DNA of 64,000 nucleotides. Source: an uncultured bacterium. Its GTDB lineage: Bacteria > Bacteroidota > Bacteroidia > Bacteroidales > Bacteroidaceae. Both the position numbers and the translations under genes were made by a program. The stretch covers positions 186,001-250,000 of the forward strand of contig CAJMQU010000001.1 in assembly GCA_905215555.1 (NCBI GenBank). Direction: 5' to 3'. Below the pieces are notes generated by a model, which ran no database searches, was not told the origin of the DNA, and saw nothing but the letters and a program-made list of their open reading frames with translations. Every line of letters starts with the position of its first letter. The stretch's first letter is position 1. This document shows, in pieces, positions 8,452-16,132 of the stretch.

Positions 8452-10980
8452 TTATTCTCCGCCGCCACCGCCTTCGCCACCGCCACTCTTCACATCATCA
8501 TTACTGATGGTGCGGGCAGCTTTTTTCACGCTGGCTCTCAGCTCACCAATGCGATAGCTGATGCTCATGCCGAAACGTTGGCGGGTATATCTATTCCAGC
8601 TATCCTGTATAAAGCCAACACCTTCTATGCTTGAAGTAGGATGCATATACTTCTTGAAGAAATTACTGGCAAATGCCGATAACGTCAGGCGTTTCTTCAG
8701 GAATGACTTATTCACGCTCAACCCGTAGTCGAAGAAACTACTGCCTTTTCCCTGCAACATAATCCATGGAGTCTGACCATAAATATTCAAACTAATGCGC
8801 CAATCATGAGGCAAAGATTGCTGTGCACCACCGTAAGCAAAAAGATTCCAACCATCATTCTTCAAGCCATTGGCACCTTCCATATACGTATAATTCCCAT
8901 AAAGATTCGCATAAATACGAGTGTTGGAAGTTGCATTCCAGTTGACATAAGCACTCAAGCTGGCGTTCTTGCTCTTACCGATATTCTGGTAAGTAGAATA
9001 AAGCACTTCTTTACCGGTAGGATTCTGTAAGCCGGGAATATCCGTATCCTTCTTTTGCTCCGTCACGCGTTCAATACTATTATTGGTAAAACTATAACGT
9101 GCTGAAAGATTAATATTGAACTTCTGCGTGAAGTTGCTATAACTCAAATTAAACGAGTGGCTCTTCTCACTATCGAGGTGCGAATTACCCTGGCTTATAT
9201 TCGTAGGATTACTATCATCCAGATAAGGATTCAAGTACCAAATGCCCGGACGGTAAATACGCATATTATATCCCAAACGAAGATTAGACATATCCGTCAG
9301 CTTATAGCCGATACTTGCAGAAGGAACCAAATCGTCAAAGTTCTTATCAAAGTTATCTCCCTTGCCCAGCAGATATTTCACTTCCTGCTTCGTATGCTCA
9401 TAACGCATACCAAGTCTTCCGGAAATCTTCTTTACTTTCAGTCCGTATCCAAGATATGCAGCCAGAATATCATTCTGGTGTTTATAATGCGAACTGTGGT
9501 CATTATCAAACTCATAATCCGCCTGAGTCGCTGTCGCCTGTTCATAGCGGTCATCCTCCGAAGAGTTATCACGGAGAATATATTTCGCACCGGCCTCAAG
9601 CGTATGTATCTTGCCGATAGGTGTCGTATAGTCAGCCTGGAAAGTATGTTCAGTAGTATTCTGGGAACCATCATTATGCTGGTTCTTCATACGTTTCATA
9701 AAATCCTGCCAATCCGGAGCTACATCCTCCATATCATAATCATAAGTGGAATATGAATCCGAACTTTCCGGCCGGGTATTGATCTTGTAAGAGAAGGTCA
9801 ACATACGGTCTTTTACGTGGAACATACGTTGGTAGTCAATGCCACCGTCGATAGAATACCAGGAACTTTTGCTTCTATTGTTTGATACATATTGATACAG
9901 GTCATCACCGGTACCGGGCATCGTTGCAAAAGTATTGCTCAAGCCATTACTGTTATTTCCGCCTCCCCAAAGTCCGAACGACATGGTTATCAAACGTAAC
10001 GTGTCAATCTCATAGCTGGCTTCCATGCTACCGGACTGGAAGTTGCCATGTCCTTTGCTGTCACCACTGTAATCCAAATCCGAAGAGCCGTCGGTGATGG
10101 CGCCTACTGTACGGCGGGTACCACCGGAATAGCTGCGCGGACGATCACTATAATTATAATTGTAACGGGCACTCACCGTCAGCTTACCGCTCTTAATCGT
10201 ACCGAACAGACCACCGCCGGCACCCATGTTACTAACGTTTCCGCTAAACGTAGCCGTGTAGCCTTCCAGTCCGCTACCTACGGTAACGATATTCAAGATA
10301 CCACCCACACCTTCAGCATCATACTTAGGGCCCGGATTAGTAATCACCTCGATATGCTTGATGGAATTGGCGGGCATACTTTTCAGCACTTCCGTCGGAT
10401 TGTTACTCATCATATTGTTAGGTTTACCGTTCACATACACCTTAAAGCTGCTGCTGCCGTTCACCTTAATATTATCTTCGCCGTCTACGGTTACCAAAGG
10501 CACTTTGCGAAGCATTTCCAACACAGAGTTTGATTTCGAGTCAGGGTCATCCTGCACATTATATTCTATCTTGTCGATATCTGCCTTTACCAGTGGTTTT
10601 TGGGCTACCACTTCTACTTGTCCCAGTTCATTGGAAGCATCCGTAATATACAGTGTCCCAAAATCGACAACCTTTTCTCCCGCCTTCACGGTGAAATCCT
10701 TCACAATGGTGTTTCTGCCAATAGAAGAAATAGTCATCACAAAATTACCCGTCCCAGGAACTTTCTCCTGAAACTTACCTTTCATGTCTGTCACCAGCAT
10801 CTTCAACGCATGAGCCGGTGCTTCTTTTTTTACGATTTTGATTGTGGCGTAAGGTTCTCCCTCCTGCGTCAGCGAGTCCAGCAGAACTCCCTTAATCTGG
10901 AATAGAGGTGCCGCATTCTGTGCCGCTACTAACGAGGATACCACCAACATAATGAGCAGCAAAGGGCATTTAATTTTCAT
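8452..10980 (-). CDS. TonB-receptor-like outer-membrane beta-barrel protein
   Basis: An 842-residue outer-membrane protein: signal peptide, a carboxypeptidase-regulatory-like beta domain (about residues 28-115), a TonB-dependent-receptor plug (about 120-230, with KVYVNGKPNN and IEVITNPGPKYDAEGVGGI typical of this group), and a long beta barrel of the OMP_b-brl_3 type. The extreme C-terminus is Gly/Glu-rich (GGGEGGGGGE) instead of ending in an aromatic, which is odd for a barrel. It is monocistronic with its own terminator. No SusD partner is adjacent, so the ligand is unknown; related proteins are linked to metal, peptide or stress-related uptake. A minus-strand -7-like TATTTTTG (11073-11066) overlaps a palindrome upstream. 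Confidence 0.88.
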   Translation of the reverse strand: MKIKCPLLLIMLVVSSLVAAQNAAPLFQIKGVLLDSLTQEGEPYATIKIVKKEAPAHALKMLVTDMKGKFQEKVPGTGNFVMTISSIGRNTIVKDFTVKAGEKVVDFGTLYITDASNELGQVEVVAQKPLVKADIDKIEYNVQDDPDSKSNSVLEMLRKVPLVTVDGEDNIKVNGSSSFKVYVNGKPNNMMSNNPTEVLKSMPANSIKHIEVITNPGPKYDAEGVGGILNIVTVGSGLEGYTATFSGNVSNMGAGGGLFGTIKSGKLTVSARYNYNYSDRPRSYSGGTRRTVGAITDGSSDLDYSGDSKGHGNFQSGSMEASYEIDTLRLITMSFGLWGGGNNSNGLSNTFATMPGTGDDLYQYVSNNRSKSSWYSIDGGIDYQRMFHVKDRMLTFSYKINTRPESSDSYSTYDYDMEDVAPDWQDFMKRMKNQHNDGSQNTTEHTFQADYTTPIGKIHTLEAGAKYILRDNSSEDDRYEQATATQADYEFDNDHSSHYKHQNDILAAYLGYGLKVKKISGRLGMRYEHTKQEVKYLLGKGDNFDKNFDDLVPSASIGYKLTDMSNLRLGYNMRIYRPGIWYLNPYLDDSNPTNISQGNSHLDSEKSHSFNLSYSNFTQKFNINLSARYSFTNNSIERVTEQKKDTDIPGLQNPTGKEVLYSTYQNIGKSKNASLSAYVNWNATSNTRIYANLYGNYTYMEGANGLKNDGWNLFAYGGAQQSLPHDWRISLNIYGQTPWIMLQGKGSSFFDYGLSVNKSFLKKRLTLSAFASNFFKKYMHPTSSIEGVGFIQDSWNRYTRQRFGMSISYRIGELRASVKKAARTISNDDVKSGGGEGGGGGE

Positions 10981-11045
10981 TTCTGTTTTTGTTTGTTTGA
11001 TGAATATTAGTTGACTGTTTTTGTATTAGACGTAACTTGTACCAA

Positions 11046-11070
11046 TTTTGTCACAATGAAAGTGACAAAA
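11046..11070. promoter_or_regulatory. Palindrome 1 upstream of the ATPase gene
   Basis: TTTTGTCAC and GTGACAAAA flank a 7-nt centre. It overlaps a minus-strand -7-like box TATTTTTG (11073-11066) that could drive the barrel gene. It resembles the two palindromes nearer the ATPase gene (TTTRTC half-sites) and is a candidate operator between the two divergent genes. Confidence 0.5.
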
Positions 11071-11140
11071 ATAGGCTGTTTTTCTTTATCTACGAGAATT
11101 TCGGAGTTAAAAAAGCACAAAGGAGAGGAGGCGCATTCAA

Positions 11141-11162
11141 TTTGTCTTTTATAAAAGACAAA
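11141..11162. promoter_or_regulatory. Perfect 22-bp palindrome 2
   Basis: TTTGTCTTTTA is followed directly by its reverse complement TAAAAGACAAA. It shares the frame TTTRTCTT..AT.AAAGAYAAA with palindrome 3. It lies 70 bp before the ATPase start. Confidence 0.6.
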
Positions 11163-11178
11163 AAAACATTTTGAGGCA

Positions 11179-11204
11179 TTTTTATCTTCCATGAAAGATA
11201 AAAA
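11179..11204. promoter_or_regulatory. Palindrome 3 next to the ATPase promoter
   Basis: TTTTTATCTT and AAGATAAAAA flank CCATGA. The -7 box TATCTTTG (11208-11215) starts four bases after its end, so a protein bound here would block or activate the ATPase promoter. Confidence 0.6.
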
Positions 11205-11207
11205 CAC

Positions 11208-11215
11208 TATCTTTG
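11208..11215 (+). promoter_or_regulatory. -7 box of the ATPase gene
   Basis: TATCTTTG matches TAnnTTTG exactly. The ATG is 17 bp downstream. No clear -33 TTTG is seen; palindrome 3 occupies that place. Confidence 0.6.
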
Positions 11216-11231
11216 CCCAAACATTCAGCTT

Positions 11232-12437
11232 ATGAAACTAATCAATCGTCCTCAATATACAGATAAAATCAAACCCTCCATAGGCAAAGGTTTAATAATC
11301 GTGCTTACCGGACAACGCAGAGTTGGGAAAAGTTGTATTCTGCAACAGCTTATTCAGGAAACAGACTCTAAGCAGCAAAACAACATTATATATATCAATA
11401 AAGAAAAGGCAGAATTCGATTTCATCAAAAGCCATAAGGAATTAACTCTATATGTAAATGAACATTTAGACCACACAAAAGAGAACTATCTGTTTATTGA
11501 CGAGATTCAAGAGATTATAGAATTTGAAAGAACACTCAGAAGTTTACAAGCAGATGATGAGTGTAACATAATTGTGACAGGTAGCAATGCCAAAATTCTT
11601 TCAAGCGAGTTGTCTACAGTATTATCAGGAAGATATATTGAATTTCATATTCAGAGTTTGAACTACAAAGAATTTCTGAAATTCCATCAGTTGGAAGACA
11701 TAGACCCTTCTTTAATGAAATATTTGACTTATGGAGGATTACCACAGCTATATCGCATTGGAATTGAGAATCAAGATTTGGCTCAAGATTATCTCCATAA
11801 TATTTATAACACCATAGTATTGAAAGATGTCATCGCCAGAGAGCAAATCCGCAATGTTCCTTTTCTGGAGAACTTAATATCTTTTATCAGTGACAGCGCA
11901 GGAAAAATAATTTCGGCCTCAAGTATCAGCAAATACATGAAGACACAACAGATAGAAGTTACCACCACTGTTATATTAAACTATCTGGCCTACTTTTGCA
12001 ACGCTTTTATCATCAACAAGGTTCCCAGATATGATATTCACGGCAAACGCCTCCTGGAATCCAGTGAAAAGTATTATTTTGAAGATTTAGGACTTAGAAA
12101 TGTCTTAACCGGCTCCAACCACATCGGAGATATTGAGAAATTAATAGAAAACGCAATTTATCTGCACCTTAAAAGCCAAGGCTTTACAGTATATGTAGGG
12201 CAGTTCCGACAAATGGAAATTGATTTCGTAGCCAAAAAGAATGGACAAACTATATATGTACAAGCCACGTATCTTCTTGCATCGGAAGACACCATAGAAC
12301 GAGAATTTGGTAATCTTCAACTTATCAAAGACAACTACCCTAAATATGTCATTTCATTAGACCCATTCCATAAAGTGAATGACCGAGAAGGCATTACGCA
12401 ACTTCATCTAAGGGAATTCCTGAAAAGGAACTTCTGA
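11232..12437 (+). CDS. AAA ATPase with DUF4143 domain
   Basis: A 401-residue protein of the AAA_14/DUF4143 ATPase family common in Bacteroides. Walker A is GQRRVGKS (27-34) and Walker B is LFIDE (86-90). An arginine-containing sensor region follows, and a C-terminal DUF4143 part has a nuclease-like EIDFVAKKNG...YVQATY segment resembling a PD-(D/E)XK core. The biological role of this family is not established; proposals include regulation and mobile or defence-like functions. It is a single gene, convergent with the MgtC-like gene (13 bp between stops), and preceded by palindromes 1-3, which suggests autoregulation. The product is cytoplasmic; no signal or membrane segment is seen. Confidence 0.9.
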   Translation: MKLINRPQYTDKIKPSIGKGLIIVLTGQRRVGKSCILQQLIQETDSKQQNNIIYINKEKAEFDFIKSHKELTLYVNEHLDHTKENYLFIDEIQEIIEFERTLRSLQADDECNIIVTGSNAKILSSELSTVLSGRYIEFHIQSLNYKEFLKFHQLEDIDPSLMKYLTYGGLPQLYRIGIENQDLAQDYLHNIYNTIVLKDVIAREQIRNVPFLENLISFISDSAGKIISASSISKYMKTQQIEVTTTVILNYLAYFCNAFIINKVPRYDIHGKRLLESSEKYYFEDLGLRNVLTGSNHIGDIEKLIENAIYLHLKSQGFTVYVGQFRQMEIDFVAKKNGQTIYVQATYLLASEDTIEREFGNLQLIKDNYPKYVISLDPFHKVNDREGITQLHLREFLKRNF

Positions 12438-12450
12438 CAGCAAAGAAGAA

Positions 12451-13743
12451 TTATAACAAATAGAAGAATATCAACAGGCAAACGTTAACCGCAATCACAC
12501 AGCCAAACCCGCGCAGCACCCACCGACGCAACGGACTCCGCCCGCCTGCAAAGAACAGTGCATAACACATATTCACCGCAATATTGCTCACAATGGCCTG
12601 CATGCAACAAGCCGTCACCACCAACACGGCAACGCCCGAACCTTGCAACAGGTTTAAGATAAATGGAGTAATGTCGCTCAAACCGGCAATAAAAGATAAG
12701 ACATTCAAACCACCCGTACCGGTATAAAGCAGCGTATAGTGCGTCACAATTGTAAATATCACAAACAAGACGGCGAAAATCAATGCGACCTTAAATTCCA
12801 GCGGATTACTGCTGTCCTCTTCCTCTGCTACTCCTTCAGTCAAAGAAACCGGCTGGCGTTTCCGGTGCAGAAACCAGGCTACCCCTGCCGTAACCAAAGA
12901 CATAATGAGCAGATATGGATAAATCGCCGCAAGAATTGCTTTACTGAATATTCCTATTAATATAAGGAAACGCAGAAACATCATGCTGACCGCCAACAAC
13001 ATCGCCGCCGCATACTCCGATGCCTCCTGTGCGGGCGCTTTGCGACTCTTACGTGCTAATACGGAGATGGTAGCCGTACTACTGTACAAACCACCGATAA
13101 TACCTGATACCAAAATACCCGATTCTTGGAATACATACCGCCTCAATAAATAAGAGAGGTAGGAAATACCAGATACCACTACCGTAGCCAGCCAAATTGT
13201 ATAAGGTGTCAGATTAATGTCCGGAATCAGATTTTCATTCGGAAGCATCGGAAGAATGATACCACTGATAGCCAAGAACTTGGCAAGAGTAATCATTTCA
13301 TCATTCTTCATGCGTTGCGCCAGTTCCGTGAAAGTATGCTTCAACTCCGTGAAAAGCAGAACCGTAACCACTACCATCACATAGAACCAGGAAGGCTGTG
13401 TGTCGACAATAGGAGCGATACAATAGGTGATGAGAGCAATGATAATGGTAGTGACCCCGAACACATGAAACTGAGATTGCTTGACGTAGTAGTTCAAACC
13501 GAGCAACAACCCCAGTATGGCACCACCACCCATGAACAGGCGGTATTCCACCGGGTCAAGAATATAAAGCAAATACCCCAGAATACCTATGAAAGTGAAC
13601 GTGCGGTCCGTACCGAACAACGTCGTTTCACCCTCACGCTTCAAGCTGATTTTCCGCTGTGAAAGCCCTATTAATAAAGAGAATAAGGTCACCAATACAA
13701 AAGTGACCAATTCTCTCGGCAGATATTCATAAAGTTTCTCCAT
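12451..13743 (-). CDS. MgtC/SapB-DUF4010 family membrane protein
   Basis: A polytopic membrane protein of about 430 residues. The N-terminal third has the MgtC/SapB pattern (FSLLIGLSQRK ... GTDRTFTFIGILGYLL); the C-terminal part is the DUF4010 helical domain with a conserved GLYSSTATISVLARKS segment. About 11-12 membrane helices are apparent. Members are linked to Mg2+ or cation homeostasis, but substrates are uncertain. The start at 13743 is chosen because GGAGGA lies 5 bases before it, an unusually good Shine-Dalgarno for Bacteroides. An in-frame ATG at 13776 is possible but poorly supported. A 22-bp tandem repeat separates it from the CYTH gene upstream. Confidence 0.85.
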   Translation of the reverse strand: MEKLYEYLPRELVTFVLVTLFSLLIGLSQRKISLKREGETTLFGTDRTFTFIGILGYLLYILDPVEYRLFMGGGAILGLLLGLNYYVKQSQFHVFGVTTIIIALITYCIAPIVDTQPSWFYVMVVVTVLLFTELKHTFTELAQRMKNDEMITLAKFLAISGIILPMLPNENLIPDINLTPYTIWLATVVVSGISYLSYLLRRYVFQESGILVSGIIGGLYSSTATISVLARKSRKAPAQEASEYAAAMLLAVSMMFLRFLILIGIFSKAILAAIYPYLLIMSLVTAGVAWFLHRKRQPVSLTEGVAEEEDSSNPLEFKVALIFAVLFVIFTIVTHYTLLYTGTGGLNVLSFIAGLSDITPFILNLLQGSGVAVLVVTACCMQAIVSNIAVNMCYALFFAGGRSPLRRWVLRGFGCVIAVNVCLLIFFYLL

Positions 13744-13781
13744 TTCGTCCTCCGAATATACCTGATTAGCAACCATTTGCA

Positions 13782-13859
13782 AGGAGTTAACTTCCTGTCG
13801 GCAAGAAGTTAACTTCTTGCTGACAAACTCTTAACTTCTTGTCGGCAGGAAGTCAAGAC
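13782..13859. repeat. 22-bp tandem repeat array 1 (3 units plus partial)
   Basis: Units begin at 13782, 13804 and 13826, each 22 bp, with a partial fourth at 13848. The shared core is AAGTTAACTTCTTG (palindromic GTTAAC centre) followed by YYGRCA. It fills the gap between the CYTH stop and the MgtC-like start, so it would be in the mRNA if the two genes are cotranscribed. Confidence 0.85.
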
Positions 13860-13863
13860 AGTC

Positions 13864-14331
13864 TCACCAAGTCGTATATGGACGCTTCATCAGTTGTGAA
13901 TTATAATAGCGGACATCGCCTGTCACTTCACGGCCGATGAAATCTGGCTTTTCGAAAGCCTCGTCTTCCGAAGCCAGTTCCACTTCGGCCACAACCAGTC
14001 CTTCGTTTTCACCATAGAACTCATCGACTTCAAACGTATGTCGTCCGCTGCGCACCAAATAACGGGTTTTATCAATAACGCCCGGTTCACAGAGTTTCAT
14101 CAACTCTTCAGCCTCACTGAGCGGCAGTTCCTTTTCCCACTCATAGCGACTGGTTCCCGAGGCATTGGAAGCGCCTTTTATCGTAAGGTAGCCCTTTCCG
14201 TCACGGATACGTACCCGCACAGTCCGCCCTCTCGCACTACTGATATAACCTTGCACAATGCGGCTTTGTTCATACGCCTTCGATTTATACTCCCCCTTCA
14301 CGAGGAATTTCCGTTCTATTTCTTGCGACAT
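13864..14331 (-). CDS. CYTH-domain triphosphate-binding protein
   Basis: A 155-residue single-domain CYTH protein. The N-terminal signature EIERK (ExExK, residues 4-8) is present, with the usual series of basic residues (VRVRIRDGKGYLTIKG) and acidic strands (EVDEFYGENEGLVVAEVE) that line the triphosphate tunnel. Family members hydrolyse inorganic triphosphate or thiamine triphosphate in a metal-dependent way; which substrate applies cannot be told here. The product is cytoplasmic. It follows a small membrane-protein gene by 7 bp and precedes the MgtC-like gene, probably one transcript. Confidence 0.92.
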   Translation of the reverse strand: MSQEIERKFLVKGEYKSKAYEQSRIVQGYISSARGRTVRVRIRDGKGYLTIKGASNASGTSRYEWEKELPLSEAEELMKLCEPGVIDKTRYLVRSGRHTFEVDEFYGENEGLVVAEVELASEDEAFEKPDFIGREVTGDVRYYNSQLMKRPYTTW

Positions 14332-14338
14332 TTATCCG

Positions 14339-14476
14339 TTATTTTCCCAAGAACGAGTATCCTATCAGCATAACCAGCACCAATATCAATGCAGATACAC
14401 CGATAATCAATAACACTTTCTTGGCTTGTTGTTCCTCTTTTTGGCTATGTGTAACCTTTTTCTTGTTCTTTCCCAT
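14339..14476 (-). CDS. Small single-pass membrane protein (45 residues)
   Basis: A short frame from ATG 14476 to TAA 14339. The first 20 residues are strongly basic and polar (MGKNKKKVTHSQKEEQQAKK). They are followed by one long hydrophobic helix (VLLIIGVSALILVLVMLIGY) and a short SFLGK tail, a tail-anchor-like topology. It ends 7 bp before the CYTH start. The composition and the clean Lys-rich/hydrophobic split favour a real protein; no homologue was recognised. Confidence 0.7.
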   Translation of the reverse strand: MGKNKKKVTHSQKEEQQAKKVLLIIGVSALILVLVMLIGYSFLGK

Positions 14477-14633
14477 GGTGTCTTTTAGTATTAAAGTTCA
14501 ACTGATAACAAAGTAACAGGAAATTTAGGAAGTTTCCAAAATAAAAGAGGGAAATTTATTTGTAGCCGCACAACATACGCTTCTCAGGCAGGCAAGTACA
14601 TCTCAATTAGAAAGCGCATGTATTTTCGTGATG

Positions 14634-14743
14634 TTGGATATATAGCCCGTGCGTGTTGGATATATAGATGGGAGACATTGTATATATAGATAGGAGGCGC
14701 TGGATATATAGATGGGAGACGCTGGATATATAGGAAGTATTGA
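14634..14743. repeat. 22-bp tandem repeat array 2 (5 units)
   Basis: The core TTGGATATATAG recurs at 14634, 14656, 14678, 14700 and 14722, exactly 22 bp apart, with a GATGGGAGAC-like second half in most units. A degenerate sixth unit follows at 14744. A 98-codon frame across it on the minus strand is not protein-like. It lies between the small membrane-protein gene and prfB; 14477-14633 shows nothing else. Confidence 0.88.
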
Positions 14744-14835
14744 CTGAAAGCGGAAGTTTCATTCCTTCAGAAGATTCTTTCAGCCGTAAGGCCGATGAAC
14801 AGGATGGTTGACGAGGGCTGAAAGAACTGCAAGAT

Positions 14836-14885
14836 AAAAAACAAAATATGGTATACATATGACCAATGCCGGTCACGTGCATACC
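14836..14885 (-). terminator. Terminator of prfB
   Basis: On the minus strand GGTATGCACGTGACC pairs with GGTCATATGTATACC (14 of 15 pairs, two G-U) around a 6-nt loop. The tail is T-rich (ATATTTTGTTTTTTATC). It starts 30 bp after the prfB stop. Confidence 0.65.
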
Positions 14886-14914
14886 ACTTTTTTTTAACTG
14901 CATTCAGAGGAAAA

Positions 14915-16030
14915 TCACCCCTCCTGCCCCGCAAATTCCATCAGATACGCCTTAATGAACCCTTCCAGTTTTCCGTCCATCACTCCGTTCACGTCCGAAG
15001 TCTGGTAATTGGTTCTGTGGTCTTTCACGCGGCGGTCGTCAAATACGTAGCTTCGTATCTGCGAACCCCATTCGATTTTCTTCTTGCCGGCTTCCACTTT
15101 GGCCTGTTCCGCCATGCGGTGCTGAAGTTCCTTATCATATAAGATAGAGCGCAACTGACGCATCGCATTCTCACGATTCTTGGGTTGGTCGCGTGTTTCG
15201 GTATTTTCAATCAGGATTTCTTCCTCTTCACCGGTATACGGGTCCTTGAACTGATAGCGCAGACGGACACCGGACTCCACCTTGTTCACATTCTGACCGC
15301 CCGCACCGCTGGAACGGAAAGTATCCCAGGAAATATTGGCCACATTGATGTTCACCTCAATCGTATCGTCCACCAACGGAGTTACGAAAACAGAAGCAAA
15401 AGACGTCATACGCTTGCCCTGCGCATTGTAAGGAGATACACGCACCAGACGATGCACCCCATTCTCCCCTTTCAGGTAACCATAGGCATAGTCACCCGAA
15501 ATCTCGATGGTACAGGTTTTGATGCCCGCCTCGTCACCTTCCTGCAAATTGGAAATCACTGCCTTGTAACCGTTAGTCTCGGCATAGCGCAGATACATAC
15601 GCATCAGCATGCTGGCCCAGTCCTGGCTCTCCGTGCCGCCCGCACCGGAATTGATTTTCAGTACACAATCCATTTGGTCGGCTTCATCACGTAGCATATT
15701 CTTCAACTCGAAGGCCTCGACAGCTTCAGACGCTTTCGCATAAGCCTCATCCACTTCTTCCTCGGTCACAAGCTCGTCCTTATAGAAATCGAAGGCCAGC
15801 TGCAATTCTTCCGACAATGTCTTTATTTCATTATAGCCGGATATCCATTGTTGCAAACCTTTCACTTTTTTCATCTGTGCCTCGGCAGCTTTCTGGTCGT
15901 CCCAGAAGCCCGGAGCCTGGGTGCGCAACTGTTCTTCTTCCACCTGGATTTTCTTCCCTTCTATATCCAAATAGCGATAGAGTGCTTCCGTGCGCTCTTT
16001 AATGTCTTTCAGTTGTTCTATGGTAATCAT
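14915..16030 (-). CDS. prfB: Peptide chain release factor 2
   Basis: A 371-residue class I release factor. The GGQ motif that triggers peptidyl-tRNA hydrolysis is in SSGAGGQNVNKVESG. The RF2 decoding loop reads SPY where E. coli has SPF, a form I believe is usual in Bacteroidetes. The coding frame is continuous from MITIEQL through YRYLDIEGKK; the autoregulatory +1 frameshift with internal UGA of many prfB genes is absent, since the corresponding codons read TAT TTG GAT. It recognises UAA and UGA in the ribosomal A site. It is divergent from the M16 protease gene with partly overlapping promoters; a minus-strand -7 box TACCTTTG is at 16085-16078. Confidence 0.97.
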   Translation of the reverse strand: MITIEQLKDIKERTEALYRYLDIEGKKIQVEEEQLRTQAPGFWDDQKAAEAQMKKVKGLQQWISGYNEIKTLSEELQLAFDFYKDELVTEEEVDEAYAKASEAVEAFELKNMLRDEADQMDCVLKINSGAGGTESQDWASMLMRMYLRYAETNGYKAVISNLQEGDEAGIKTCTIEISGDYAYGYLKGENGVHRLVRVSPYNAQGKRMTSFASVFVTPLVDDTIEVNINVANISWDTFRSSGAGGQNVNKVESGVRLRYQFKDPYTGEEEEILIENTETRDQPKNRENAMRQLRSILYDKELQHRMAEQAKVEAGKKKIEWGSQIRSYVFDDRRVKDHRTNYQTSDVNGVMDGKLEGFIKAYLMEFAGQEG

Positions 16031-16077
16031 AATCTATGAAAATAAACCTTCTATTTAAAATATTTACTTTTTGAGTG

Positions 16078-16106
16078 CAAAGGTATGAAAAAAACGCATA
16101 TTTTTG
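16078..16106. promoter_or_regulatory. Divergent -7 boxes of prfB and the M16 protease
   Basis: On the minus strand TACCTTTG (16085-16078) serves prfB (ATG 16030). On the plus strand TATTTTTG (16099-16106) serves the protease (ATG 16133). The two transcripts would start within about 40 bp of each other and diverge across shared DNA. The plus box also argues against the in-frame ATG at 16085, which would lie upstream of the transcript start. Confidence 0.5.
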
Positions 16107-16132
16107 CAGTTATCAATCTAATAAGTCAGCTT

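Noticed and set aside
14607..14903. 98-codon minus-strand frame
   Set aside because: It runs through the 22-bp array and the prfB terminator hairpin. The composition reflects the repeats, and there is no start context.
16085..16132. Upstream start for the M16 protease
   Set aside because: It overlaps the -7 box at 16099-16106 and the signal peptide begins at 16133.
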